NCBI GenBank assembly: GCA_958296245.1
Contig: OY282458.1
Span: forward strand, 1,850,197-1,914,196
From: an uncultured Dehalococcoidia bacterium
GTDB taxonomy: Bacteria; Chloroflexota; Dehalococcoidia; Lucifugimonadales; G958296245
Direction of reading: 5' to 3'
DNA: 64,000 nucleotides
Of the stretch, positions 17,125 through 24,577 are shown piece after piece. Position 1 is the stretch's first letter; the number at the start of each line of letters is the position of its first letter. The translations under genes were made by a program, and so were the position numbers. A model generated the notes under the pieces. That model was given only the letters and a program-made list of their open reading frames with translations. It was not told the DNA's origin and ran no database searches.

Positions 17125-17487
17125 TCAATCGTCAATGTCATCGATTACCAGCACACCGTCCTCTTTATGATATTCAACCGTGACGGGTTCCCCCAAGACC
17201 ATGTGCGCCCTGAGGTGCGACGGCGTGAAGTCGATTGGGTCGCTGAAGCCGCGCGCCTCGAAGCGCCACCGCTTGCCGTCTCCATCCACGATCTCGGCAG
17301 ACGTAAGCTCCAGCAGCGACGCAGACTGAACGTCCACCACGCGGCCTCGAACGGCCCCGGCCTGATCCCCGCAGGCTCCAAACGCCAGCAGCAGCCCAAC
17401 CGCGGCCAAGGCCGCTGCAAGGCGTCTCCACCTGACGACCAACCGGCGCACCGACCGGGACGCGCACCTTACCATCTCGCGGAGCAA
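17125..17487 (-). CDS. Small conserved lipoprotein
   Basis: This is a 120-aa frame with an Arg-rich start and a signal peptide ending LLLAFGAC, a lipobox with Cys at about residue 39. The true start may be one of the later in-frame GTG or ATG codons, which would give a normal-length signal. The mature part of about 80 aa is beta-rich (VRGRVVDV, AEIVDGDGKRWRFEARG, FTPSHLRAHMVLGEPVTVEYH). I recall similar small lipoproteins in Chloroflexota genomes but know of no assigned function. It precedes the LUD gene on the same strand. Confidence 0.7.
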   Translation of the reverse strand: MLREMVRCASRSVRRLVVRWRRLAAALAAVGLLLAFGACGDQAGAVRGRVVDVQSASLLELTSAEIVDGDGKRWRFEARGFSDPIDFTPSHLRAHMVLGEPVTVEYHKEDGVLVIDDIDD

Positions 17488-17558
17488 TTATAGCGCAGCG
17501 CGCCTCCCGACACGCCCCCGCCCCTCGACCTGAGGCTACGGCGGGAAACCGGATTTAT

Positions 17559-17595
17559 TCCGACTTTTGGATAAAAATTAAACCGACTTTCGGTT
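17559..17595 (+). promoter_or_regulatory. AT-rich upstream region with two spaced palindromes
   Basis: In an otherwise GC-rich window, 17550-17640 is AT-rich. It holds a perfect inverted repeat AACCGA-CTT-TCGGTT (17581-17595). A second, imperfect one, TCCGA-CTT-TTGGA, lies at 17559-17571. Their centres are 23 bp apart, about two helical turns. A TTGACC box (17594-17599) overlaps the second palindrome's end. The layout suits a repressor or activator site controlling the vWA-like gene at 17647. Confidence 0.5.
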
Positions 17596-17646
17596 GACCG
17601 TTAGTTTGTCCATTGTTTAGGTTGAAGGATAATGTGGAGGTGGAAG

Positions 17647-19950
17647 ATGACCAAATTGGGTACTCTCCTATCGCTCGCCGCCGTCGCGGCCCTCTTCTTC
17701 GTGAGTGCAGGGGTGTCCGAGGCCCAGAGCGTCGGCGCGCAGCAAATGGCCCTGGTAGTCGCCGACCGGGACGCGGTACGCGCTTCGGAGGATAACGAGC
17801 GCCTGTTCCAGTCCCTGTTCGGGCTGCTGACGACGCTGCGTCCCGAGGACCGGATGGCCTTCGTGCCGGTGCAGGAGCCCGGGGACGCCGTTGGGCCGGT
17901 CGGAGGCCGCGAGGTCGATCTGCCGCTCATGATCGCGGACGTCGGCAGCATAATGGACGGCACCCCGCTGGAGCCGGCGACCCTCATGGAGGCCATGACC
18001 GAGGCTAATTCCCTGCTGGGCGCCGAGCGTGCCCTGGCAGGGTCCGACGTATACCTGATCGTCGGCGATGCTTCACGGGCAGATCTCGAGAGGCAGCATT
18101 CACGCCTCGCCCCGCTGCTCTCGCGGTTCCAGGACAACGGATGGCGGGTAAACGGCCTCATACTCCCCGAGACTACGGGCAGGGTGAAGCAGTTCCTTGG
18201 AAGGGCAGCCCAAGACGGCGGGGGCAGTGTCTTCGACCTCTCCGTGGACGGCGGTCTAGGGGAGCTTGGTCAGACGATTTTGAGTGAGGACATCAGGGGA
18301 AGCCTAACGCCGCTCGGCCAGCGCGAATTGGACCTTACCGACCTGATGACGACCGTCGTCAACATCCCGCCGGGCACTGAAGAGACCACCGTGATAATCA
18401 TCAAGGAGGCCCCATTCGGATCTCTGCGCATCAGCAATCCCGACGGGCCGGAGTCGTCGGAGGGAGACAGGTCGTCCTTCAAGGTCATCGAGACGCCCCA
18501 CGTGGTCGCATGGAAGCTGAAAGACCCTGCGACCGGCTCTCGGGAGATAAATATAGATGGCGTCGAGGGCCAGGTCTCGGTGTGGAGCCACTCGACAAAC
18601 CGTTACAGCCTCGTGCTCGGGGACACCGGCCCTGTTCCAACGGGCCAGCCGGCGGCGCTCTCGGCCTACATAACGGAAGACGGTAGGCCGGTGAAGCTGG
18701 AGGGTGTCTCGGTGGTCGCCAAGCTGACCACTCCCGACGGGGTGAAGCTCGCTTACACGATGAACGATGACGGCGAAAGCTGGGATGCCGTCGCAGGCGA
18801 CGGCTACTATTCGGCCGCAATGGGGCCGTTGCAGAGCGGCGGGGAATACGCGGTCGTGCTCGAGATGTGGTGGTCCGGCCACAGCTACACGGTAACCTCA
18901 GACTCCAGCTTCACGGCGTCCGCGTTCCCGGCCCTGGAGATAGAGCCGAGGCGGATAGAGGAGCTTGAGCCGGGCGTGCGGACGCTGGTAGCCGACGTAT
19001 TCGTCCACGTCCAGGGCGAGCCATACGCGATTCCGAGCGAGCAACTCACGGCTGCCATCGGCACCCCGTTCGAGCAGGGGCGGCGCCCGACGCTAGGCAG
19101 GGGGCAGGCCGCCCAAGGGGCTGAAGGACAATCTCTTCCAACACCGGACACGGCGCCGGAGGGGCTGGGCCTCCTCGAAGTGGAGCCTCAGCGGCTGTTC
19201 GGAGACGGACCCGCTTGGGAGTACCACGTCTACTACACGCCCGCCAGTGAGGGAACGCGCAACCTGATCTTCGACCTCGACTTGGAATACGCCGGGGTGC
19301 GCTACTCGCACGCCTCCGAGGCGCTGACGCTGACCTCTTTGGCGCCTGCTCTCCCTGAAGCGCCCGCAGCAACGGATCCCGTAGCAGCTGCCCCCGTAAC
19401 GGCAACGGATCCCATAGCAGCAGCCCCCGTAGTAACGGCAGCGGCTCCCGTAGCGGCGCCCTCTTCGCCGCCAAGCCCCGCCGTCACTGTCCCAGTGACG
19501 AATCCACCCGCACCGCGGCCGGCGGAGCCGCAACCGATGCCGTTGTGGCCGGTTGTCGTCGTGCTGGTCGTCGCCGTCATAGCGGTCGCCGCCGCCCTCG
19601 CCTACCTGCTGGCGCAGGCGCGCCCACGCGGGTACCTGTACAACGACCTCAACGAACCTATCGTAGACTTCGGGAAGCTGAAGCGTCGGCCGGCTGTGGC
19701 GTTGTTCCTCAAGAATTTCGTCCCTGGGAAGGACCTCAACGTGCCTGAGCTTAGTGGGTTGGTCTTCATGTTCTCACGCTCGGGGGTCAAGCTGCGGTCC
19801 GCAAGCGAGCACCCGACGGTGAGGGTCAACAACCAACCCCTGGTCACCGAGGCTCAAATCGACGACCGGACGTGGATCGGCAGCGGCGGCAAGCTCTTCA
19901 CCTACATGCTGTCTCCCCTGCCAAGCCCCATCCCCGCCCCCGCCGAGTGA
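17647..19950 (+). CDS. Membrane-anchored protein with vWA-like N-domain and FHA-like cytoplasmic tail
   Basis: The start at ATG 17647 is supported by GGAGG 6 nt upstream and gives 767 aa. A signal peptide ends near VSEAQS. Residues 30-215 fold like a von Willebrand A domain (MALVVADRDAVRAS; SDVYLIVGDASRADL) but lack a proper Asp-x-Ser-x-Ser metal site. Residues 300-440 resemble a choice-of-anchor/Ig-like domain (YSLVLGDTGP..., AVAGDGYYSA). An Ala/Pro/Val/Thr-rich linker (about 575-635) precedes one transmembrane helix, LWPVVVVLVVAVIAVAAALAYLL. The roughly 100-residue cytoplasmic tail has VRVNNQPL and a closing IGSGGKLFTYML, suggestive of an FHA-like fold. The whole looks like a surface sensor or adhesion protein. 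The function is unknown. A strong hairpin follows. Confidence 0.7.
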   Translation: MTKLGTLLSLAAVAALFFVSAGVSEAQSVGAQQMALVVADRDAVRASEDNERLFQSLFGLLTTLRPEDRMAFVPVQEPGDAVGPVGGREVDLPLMIADVGSIMDGTPLEPATLMEAMTEANSLLGAERALAGSDVYLIVGDASRADLERQHSRLAPLLSRFQDNGWRVNGLILPETTGRVKQFLGRAAQDGGGSVFDLSVDGGLGELGQTILSEDIRGSLTPLGQRELDLTDLMTTVVNIPPGTEETTVIIIKEAPFGSLRISNPDGPESSEGDRSSFKVIETPHVVAWKLKDPATGSREINIDGVEGQVSVWSHSTNRYSLVLGDTGPVPTGQPAALSAYITEDGRPVKLEGVSVVAKLTTPDGVKLAYTMNDDGESWDAVAGDGYYSAAMGPLQSGGEYAVVLEMWWSGHSYTVTSDSSFTASAFPALEIEPRRIEELEPGVRTLVADVFVHVQGEPYAIPSEQLTAAIGTPFEQGRRPTLGRGQAAQGAEGQSLPTPDTAPEGLGLLEVEPQRLFGDGPAWEYHVYYTPASEGTRNLIFDLDLEYAGVRYSHASEALTLTSLAPALPEAPAATDPVAAAPVTATDPIAAAPVVTAAAPVAAPSSPPSPAVTVPVTNPPAPRPAEPQPMPLWPVVVVLVVAVIAVAAALAYLLAQARPRGYLYNDLNEPIVDFGKLKRRPAVALFLKNFVPGKDLNVPELSGLVFMFSRSGVKLRSASEHPTVRVNNQPLVTEAQIDDRTWIGSGGKLFTYMLSPLPSPIPAPAE

Positions 19951-19984
19951 TGGGCGGGTGAGCCTGCCTGAAAGACCCCTACGA

Positions 19985-20018
19985 GATGAGGGGCGGGGCC
20001 GAGTCCCCGCCCCTCATC
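19985..20018 (+). terminator. Hairpin terminator after the vWA-like gene
   Basis: A perfect 14-bp stem GATGAGGGGCGGGG pairs with its complement around the loop CCGAGT, 34 nt after the stop. There is no clear T-tract, so termination could be partial. Confidence 0.6.
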
Positions 20019-20071
20019 CATTCCAAGGGACGCGCCGCGACCAACCCCGAGGGAGGGGCAATGCTGCTGCG

Positions 20072-21307
20072 ATGACAGAGCGAAAAAAGGTCGCCGCAAT
20101 CGTAACGACCTATTTCCCCCACTCCCACGCCGACTTGATCGTGTCCAAGTTCGTCGAGGGCTTCCCCACCGGAGGCGGCCTCATCGAACCCTCGGTGGAC
20201 CTCGTGTCGATGTACGTCGACCAGCCCCACCCCGACGACGTGGGAATGGAGGTCGCCCGGAAGCACGGCGTCGACGTCTACCCCAGCATACGCAGCGCCC
20301 TCACGCTGACGCCCCCCAGCGCCGGCCACTGGCCCACGGCCTCGGACTGGAAGGTAGGCGAGCTGGCCGTAGATGGGGTGCTCATCATCGGCGAGCACGG
20401 CGACTACTCCGGCAACGAACGCGGGCGTCAGATGTACCCTCGGAGGCACTTCTTCGAGCAGGTCTGCGGCATATTCGCAACGTCAGGCCGAGCCGCGCCG
20501 GTGTTCAACGACAAGCACCTTGCCCACAGCTGGGCCGACTGCGTCTGGATGTACGAACGGGCCGCTGAGTTGGGCGCGCCCTTCATGGCGGGCTCCGCCC
20601 TGCCGGTCGCCGACCGCGCCCCCGAGCTCGATCACGAAGTCGGGGCGCCTATCGAGGAAGCCCTATCTCTGGGCTACTTCCATCCTTACGTCAACGGGCT
20701 CGACTCCTACGGCTTCCACGGTCTGGAAGCCCTGCAATGCATGGTTGAGCGGCGGCGCGGCGGCGAGACCGGAATCAGGGCCGTGCAGTGCATCGAGGGC
20801 GGCGCGGTCTGGGCGGCGGGTCGGGATGGTCTATGGCCCCGTGACCTCGCGGATGCCGCCGAGGCCCAAATCCGGCAGAGGGACCCGGGGCGCATGGAGG
20901 ACAACTGCGCGAACCCCGCAGTCTTCCTGCTGGAGTATCTCGACGGGCTGCGCGCCGCCGCCCTCATGCTGGACGGACACCTGAAGGGCTTCGGCTACGC
21001 CGCCAGGGTGGACGGAGAGACGCACGGCGCCGGGTTCAACGCGACAGGCTCTCGACACATGCCGTTCAGCTATCTCGGCCTCAACATACAGGAGATGTTC
21101 CTCACCGGCCGACCTCAATACCCCGTGGAGAGAACGCTCCTGGTCAGCGGCGCACTCGACGCGCTCATGGAATCCCGCTACCGGGGCCACGTCCGAATCG
21201 AGACGCCTCACCTGCGGGTGGCTTACAGCCCGCCGGAAAGGCCGCCGGCGCGGCCATGCAGCCCACAGCGCGCCGGGCCCGAGTTGACGGCAGCAAGCAT
21301 GAACTGA
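20072..21307 (+). CDS. Conserved protein of unknown function (Gfo/Idh-like length, Planctomycete/Chloroflexota type)
   Basis: This is a 411-aa cytoplasmic protein. It starts MTERKKVAAIVTTYFPHSHADLI and contains VSMYVDQPHPDD, VDGVLIIGEHGDY, QMYPRRHFFEQV and AAPVFNDKHLAHSW. I recall a family with this pattern in Planctomycetes and allied environmental genomes, annotated only as hypothetical. The N-terminal strand lacks a Gly-x-Gly-x-x-Gly dinucleotide site. Conserved His, Asp and Glu residues (HSHAD, EHGDY, NDKH, CNA/NPAVFLLEYLDG) suggest an enzyme. The start overlaps by ATGA the stop of a four-codon leader (ATG 20061, M-L-L-R) that itself sits behind GGGAGGGG. The function is unassigned. Confidence 0.75.
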   Translation: MTERKKVAAIVTTYFPHSHADLIVSKFVEGFPTGGGLIEPSVDLVSMYVDQPHPDDVGMEVARKHGVDVYPSIRSALTLTPPSAGHWPTASDWKVGELAVDGVLIIGEHGDYSGNERGRQMYPRRHFFEQVCGIFATSGRAAPVFNDKHLAHSWADCVWMYERAAELGAPFMAGSALPVADRAPELDHEVGAPIEEALSLGYFHPYVNGLDSYGFHGLEALQCMVERRRGGETGIRAVQCIEGGAVWAAGRDGLWPRDLADAAEAQIRQRDPGRMEDNCANPAVFLLEYLDGLRAAALMLDGHLKGFGYAARVDGETHGAGFNATGSRHMPFSYLGLNIQEMFLTGRPQYPVERTLLVSGALDALMESRYRGHVRIETPHLRVAYSPPERPPARPCSPQRAGPELTAASMN

Positions 21308-21430
21308 CATTCTCACTGAACGGCTAGCGCTACCGGAATCATAGACCGCCGACGGGTAACCGTTCCGACTTAGTGAGAAACGCAGGGAATTGTCATTCCG
21401 AACAAGGTTGCCCTTATCCCCTCCCCTAGT

Positions 21431-21458
21431 GTTATTATGATTATCATCGTGTTATCGA
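21431..21458 (+). promoter_or_regulatory. AT-rich palindromic site, metalloregulator-like
   Basis: GTTATTATGATTATCATCGTG contains the perfect 11-bp palindrome ATGAT-T-ATCAT (21437-21447). Alternating A/T-rich palindromes of this style are typical operators of Fur/Zur-type regulators. It is 45-55 bp upstream of the metal-binding peptide gene and contains TATGAT, a possible -10. The assignment to a metal regulator is inferred from the shape and the neighbours. Confidence 0.45.
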
Positions 21459-21491
21459 TTGGCGCATTGTAAACTTGTACGGAGGTTCGGG

Positions 21492-21698
21492 ATGACACAC
21501 GACAAGCACGAATGCGACGACCACGAACACCATGCCCACGAGCATGACAAGCACGAATGCGACGACCACGAGCACCACGGCGAGCCGGGACACGCGCACG
21601 ACAGGCACGAGTGCGACGACCACGAACACCACGGCGAGCCGGGGGGACACGTGCATGACAGGCACGAGTGCGACGACCACGAGCACCACGGCCACTGA
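21492..21698 (+). CDS. Small His/Cys/Asp-repeat metal-binding peptide
   Basis: This 68-aa protein starts at ATG 21492, 6 nt after GGAGG (21481-21485). It consists almost wholly of four repeats of H-x-K/R-H-E-C-D-D-H-E-H-H joined by A-H-E-H-D or G-E-P-G-H spacers, with no signal peptide. Each repeat supplies one Cys, several His and three acidic residues, a composition suited to binding Zn, Ni, Co or Cu. It lies about 180 bp upstream of a His-rich CDF exporter on the same strand and behind a palindromic AT-rich site. It resembles no metallothionein family I know. A role as cytoplasmic metal buffer or chaperone is inference. It is too simple in composition to be certain from sequence alone, but the start, RBS and codon-level variation between repeats support real coding. 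Confidence 0.7.
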   Translation: MTHDKHECDDHEHHAHEHDKHECDDHEHHGEPGHAHDRHECDDHEHHGEPGGHVHDRHECDDHEHHGH

Positions 21699-21875
21699 TG
21701 GCAAACGGACTCGCCGGCGGCGGCCTGCGTTAGAACGATGCGCGGGCCGGCTGCCGGGAGCAGCTAGGAATATGCGTCATCTCCAAGCGCCTGTCAGCGC
21801 CATGTTACCGGCTCTCTCGTCGAGACAGGCACGCCCCGTACGCCAAGCAGCCGCGTCAGGTCTGCTTTTACGATC

Positions 21876-23051
21876 ATGAGCTCGTCAGACGAACGGCCTG
21901 AGCCCAAACGCCCAAGTCCGCCCCAAGGTCACGCGGACGAACACGACCACGACGAACACGACCACAGCGGCCATGACCACGGCGAACACGACCACGGCGG
22001 CCACGGCCACGACGAACATGACCACAGCGGCCATGACCACGGCGAACACGACCACGGCGGCCATGACCACGACGAACACGACCACGGCGGCCATGACCAC
22101 GACGAACACGACCACGGCGGCCATGACCACGCGCACGACCTGCGGGGCGTCAGCCGGCGCAATCTGATAATCGTCCTGACCCTGGTTGCGGGGTACACGT
22201 TGGTCGAGCTGATAGGCGGGTTGGCCTCGGGCAGCCTCGCCCTCGTGTCCGACTCGGCGCACATGTTCACCGACGCCGGCGCGATAGTCTTGGCTCTCTT
22301 CTCCATGTGGATCGCGGAACGGGAAGCGTCCGCGGAGCGCACGTTCGGATTTTATCGCACCGAGGTGCTCGCGGCCTTGGTCAACGCCCTCTCACTATGG
22401 CTGATCGTGGGCTGGATATCCTTTGAGGCCTACCATCGATTCACGGACGGAGCGGAAGTAAACGGGGTGGGGGCGCTGGTCATCGGCGCCGGCGGATTGG
22501 TCGTGAACATGGTCAGCGCCTGGATACTCCACAGATCGGCGCAGCACAGCCTGAACGTGGAGGGCGCCTTCCAGCACGTGATGGCCGACCTGCTGGGGTC
22601 CGTCGGCGTGGTCGTCTCTTCCATCCTCATCATAGCGTTCGGATGGATGATCGCCGACATCGTCGTGAGCGTCTTCATCGGGTTGCTCATCCTGGTCAGC
22701 TCCTTCCGTCTGATGACCAGGGTGTTCCACGTGCTGTTGGAGGGAACCCCAAAGCATATCGACGTATACAAGCTGTGCAGTAACATCGAGGACCTGGAGG
22801 GGGTGACCCTGATACACGACGTCCACATCTGGACCATAACCTCCGGGAAGGAGGCCTTCACCGCGCACGTACTGGTGGACCCACGCCACAAGGGAGACAT
22901 CGGCCTGCTGCTCAACCGGGTGCAGGATATCGTCCACCGAGACTTCGGAATCGGCCACGCCACCATACAGTTGGAGCAGTCGGCGAGCGGCTGCCCAGAA
23001 GGCCACCACGTGGGCCATCTGCTGGCCACAAGCGCGTCTGACGCCTCTTGA
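21876..23051 (+). CDS. Cation diffusion facilitator (CzcD/ZitB-like) metal/proton antiporter with extended His-rich N-terminus
   Basis: CDF proteins export Zn, Co, Cd or related divalent metals against protons. This 391-aa protein begins with about 70 residues of tandem D-H-D-E-H-D-H-G-G-H repeats (residues 19-87), encoded by roughly 30-bp DNA repeats at 21940-22135. Six transmembrane helices follow. Both transport-site motifs are present: H129-M-F-T-D133 in helix II and H234-V-M-A-D238 in helix V, the H-D pattern usual for zinc-type CDFs. The C-terminal cytoplasmic ferredoxin-like domain ends with GHATIQLEQ and extra His residues. It is probably coexpressed with the upstream metal-binding peptide. 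A MITE copy is inserted at its stop codon. Confidence 0.93.
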   Translation: MSSSDERPEPKRPSPPQGHADEHDHDEHDHSGHDHGEHDHGGHGHDEHDHSGHDHGEHDHGGHDHDEHDHGGHDHDEHDHGGHDHAHDLRGVSRRNLIIVLTLVAGYTLVELIGGLASGSLALVSDSAHMFTDAGAIVLALFSMWIAEREASAERTFGFYRTEVLAALVNALSLWLIVGWISFEAYHRFTDGAEVNGVGALVIGAGGLVVNMVSAWILHRSAQHSLNVEGAFQHVMADLLGSVGVVVSSILIIAFGWMIADIVVSVFIGLLILVSSFRLMTRVFHVLLEGTPKHIDVYKLCSNIEDLEGVTLIHDVHIWTITSGKEAFTAHVLVDPRHKGDIGLLLNRVQDIVHRDFGIGHATIQLEQSASGCPEGHHVGHLLATSASDAS

Positions 23052-23053
23052 GG

Positions 23054-23229
23054 GAAACTGTTCAGACTCTGTGAGACCCGAAGAGGGAAATCCAGAGAGG
23101 TTCTCCCCTCCGGCAGGGGGTCTGAGGGCTGTGCCCCCAGTTACCAAGGGGCGGGTGGGGATCTGAAGACGCCTGCTTTATCGGGGCTGCGCCAGTCGAA
23201 AAGGACCTCAACAAAGCCTGAACAGTTAC
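23054..23229 (+). repeat. MITE-like element, copy 2, with 8-bp target duplication
   Basis: This 176-bp element runs from GAAACTGTTCAGACTCTGTG to GCCTGAACAGTTAC. It is flanked by the identical octamer TCTTGAGG at 23046-23053 and 23230-23237. The left octamer contains the stop codon of the CDF gene, so insertion took place exactly there without truncating the protein. Internally it has the shared hairpin (here TGAGGGC/GCCCCCAG, imperfect). It has no coding capacity. Confidence 0.9.
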
Positions 23230-23293
23230 TCTTGAGGGACTGGGCAGCTTGCCCACCGCCCAGTCGTCCGCTTCTCGGATAACCTGCGGAAAG

Positions 23294-24529
23294 CTACCCT
23301 ACGATGTCTCTGAAAACCCGCAGGTAGTTCAACCCCAAGAGCTTCCGCAGCTCCTGTTCGCTGTAACCTCGTTCGGCCAGCTTCAGGGTAATGTTGGGCC
23401 AGTCGGTAAACTGATCGAATCCGTCGATCCTGTGGTCCTGGCTCAGCCTGTGTTCGGGCCGGAAGCCCGACCAGTTGAACCCCTGGGGCACGCTCCTAGG
23501 ATCCGGGGCGTCATTGTAGAGGTGGGATTGTTCGAATGGACCCAACTCGGCGGGGAATAGGACGTTGGACTCTGTGCCCGGCCCCGGGCCGCACTTGTCG
23601 CAGCCTATCCCCACGTGGTCGATGCCCATCACGTCGACGAGGTGGTCCACGTGGTCGGCAAAGTGGTCCAGCGTCACCTCTGTGGTCTCCGAGAGGAACC
23701 CCCCGATCGCTGCGACGCCGAAATATCCGCCCTGGTCGGCGATGGCCCTAGCCAGCTCGTCCCCCTTGCCGCGGTCGTGGTAGCAGACGGCGTTGCTGGC
23801 CGAGTGTGTGACGATGACCGGCGACGACGACGCCTCGATGGCATCCCAACCCACCTGCTCGCTGCAGTGGCTCACGTCCACCGCCATCCCCAACTCGTTG
23901 AGCCGTTCGACGACCTCCAGGCCGAAATAGGTCAGTCCCGTCTTATAGCGCTCGGTGCAGCCGTCCCCCACCAGGTTCCGCAGGTTGTAGGTGAGCTGTA
24001 CGACGCGGAGTCCCAGGTTCCTGAACAGCTCTATCCTGTCCAAGTCGCTGCCGAACGGTGTCGTGTCCTGGAAATCGAATATGACGCCTCGCTTGCCGTC
24101 CTCATGGACGCGCTCGACGTCGTCAGCCGTGAGGACCAGGCGCACCTCGTCTTGGAGAGCGTCGATCATGGCGCGAGCCTGGGTCATCATCTTGAGGGAG
24201 GTCTCGAACGCAATGTTGGGGGGGATCGGCCCGGCATAGGTGGCGCTGGCGACGTCCACTCCCGAACTCTCCCAGACTGCCATGTACTCGCGCCGGGCGT
24301 CGGCGGACGCCTGGACCTCCTCGACGGCCATGTCCCTGAGACGCTGCGCGATCTCACCCCTGGACAGCTTGCCCTCTCTCGCGTACTCGTCCAGGGCAGC
24401 CTTCATGTTGTCGTTGAACAGCATCCCGCTGGTGGCGCCGGGCTGCTGGCTATCGACCACCAACGCCTCTTCGTGGAGGCGGCGGGCCTCGTCCGGGGTC
24501 AGGGTCGGTCTCCTCCGCGTCATCGCCAT
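23294..24529 (-). CDS. Membrane dipeptidase (M19/renal dipeptidase)-family hydrolase, altered metal site
   Basis: M19 enzymes are binuclear-zinc TIM barrels that cleave dipeptides or related amides. This 411-aa member shows VVQLTYNLRNLVGDGCTE, MAVDVSHCSEQ, PVIVTHSASNAVCYHDR and HVGIGCDKCGP, giving the two His ligands, the substrate Arg and the late Asp. The canonical first-metal D-G-H-x-D near the N-terminus is replaced by VVDSQQP, and the bridging Glu of the IEGG motif aligns with Gln in FDFQDTTP. I recall a subfamily sharing this QQP pattern. It probably holds at most one metal or has another chemistry. It follows the DapA-like gene by 48 nt on the same strand. Confidence 0.85.
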   Translation of the reverse strand: MAMTRRRPTLTPDEARRLHEEALVVDSQQPGATSGMLFNDNMKAALDEYAREGKLSRGEIAQRLRDMAVEEVQASADARREYMAVWESSGVDVASATYAGPIPPNIAFETSLKMMTQARAMIDALQDEVRLVLTADDVERVHEDGKRGVIFDFQDTTPFGSDLDRIELFRNLGLRVVQLTYNLRNLVGDGCTERYKTGLTYFGLEVVERLNELGMAVDVSHCSEQVGWDAIEASSSPVIVTHSASNAVCYHDRGKGDELARAIADQGGYFGVAAIGGFLSETTEVTLDHFADHVDHLVDVMGIDHVGIGCDKCGPGPGTESNVLFPAELGPFEQSHLYNDAPDPRSVPQGFNWSGFRPEHRLSQDHRIDGFDQFTDWPNITLKLAERGYSEQELRKLLGLNYLRVFRDIVG

Positions 24530-24577
24530 TCGATCCCCTCCTAGCTACGGAAAGCGCTCTACGGCTCCCCGCACCCC

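Noticed and set aside
21940-22135. Regular 30-bp DNA repeats that could suggest a CRISPR array
   Set aside because: There are no unique spacers, and the repeats encode the His-rich N-terminus of the CDF transporter in frame.
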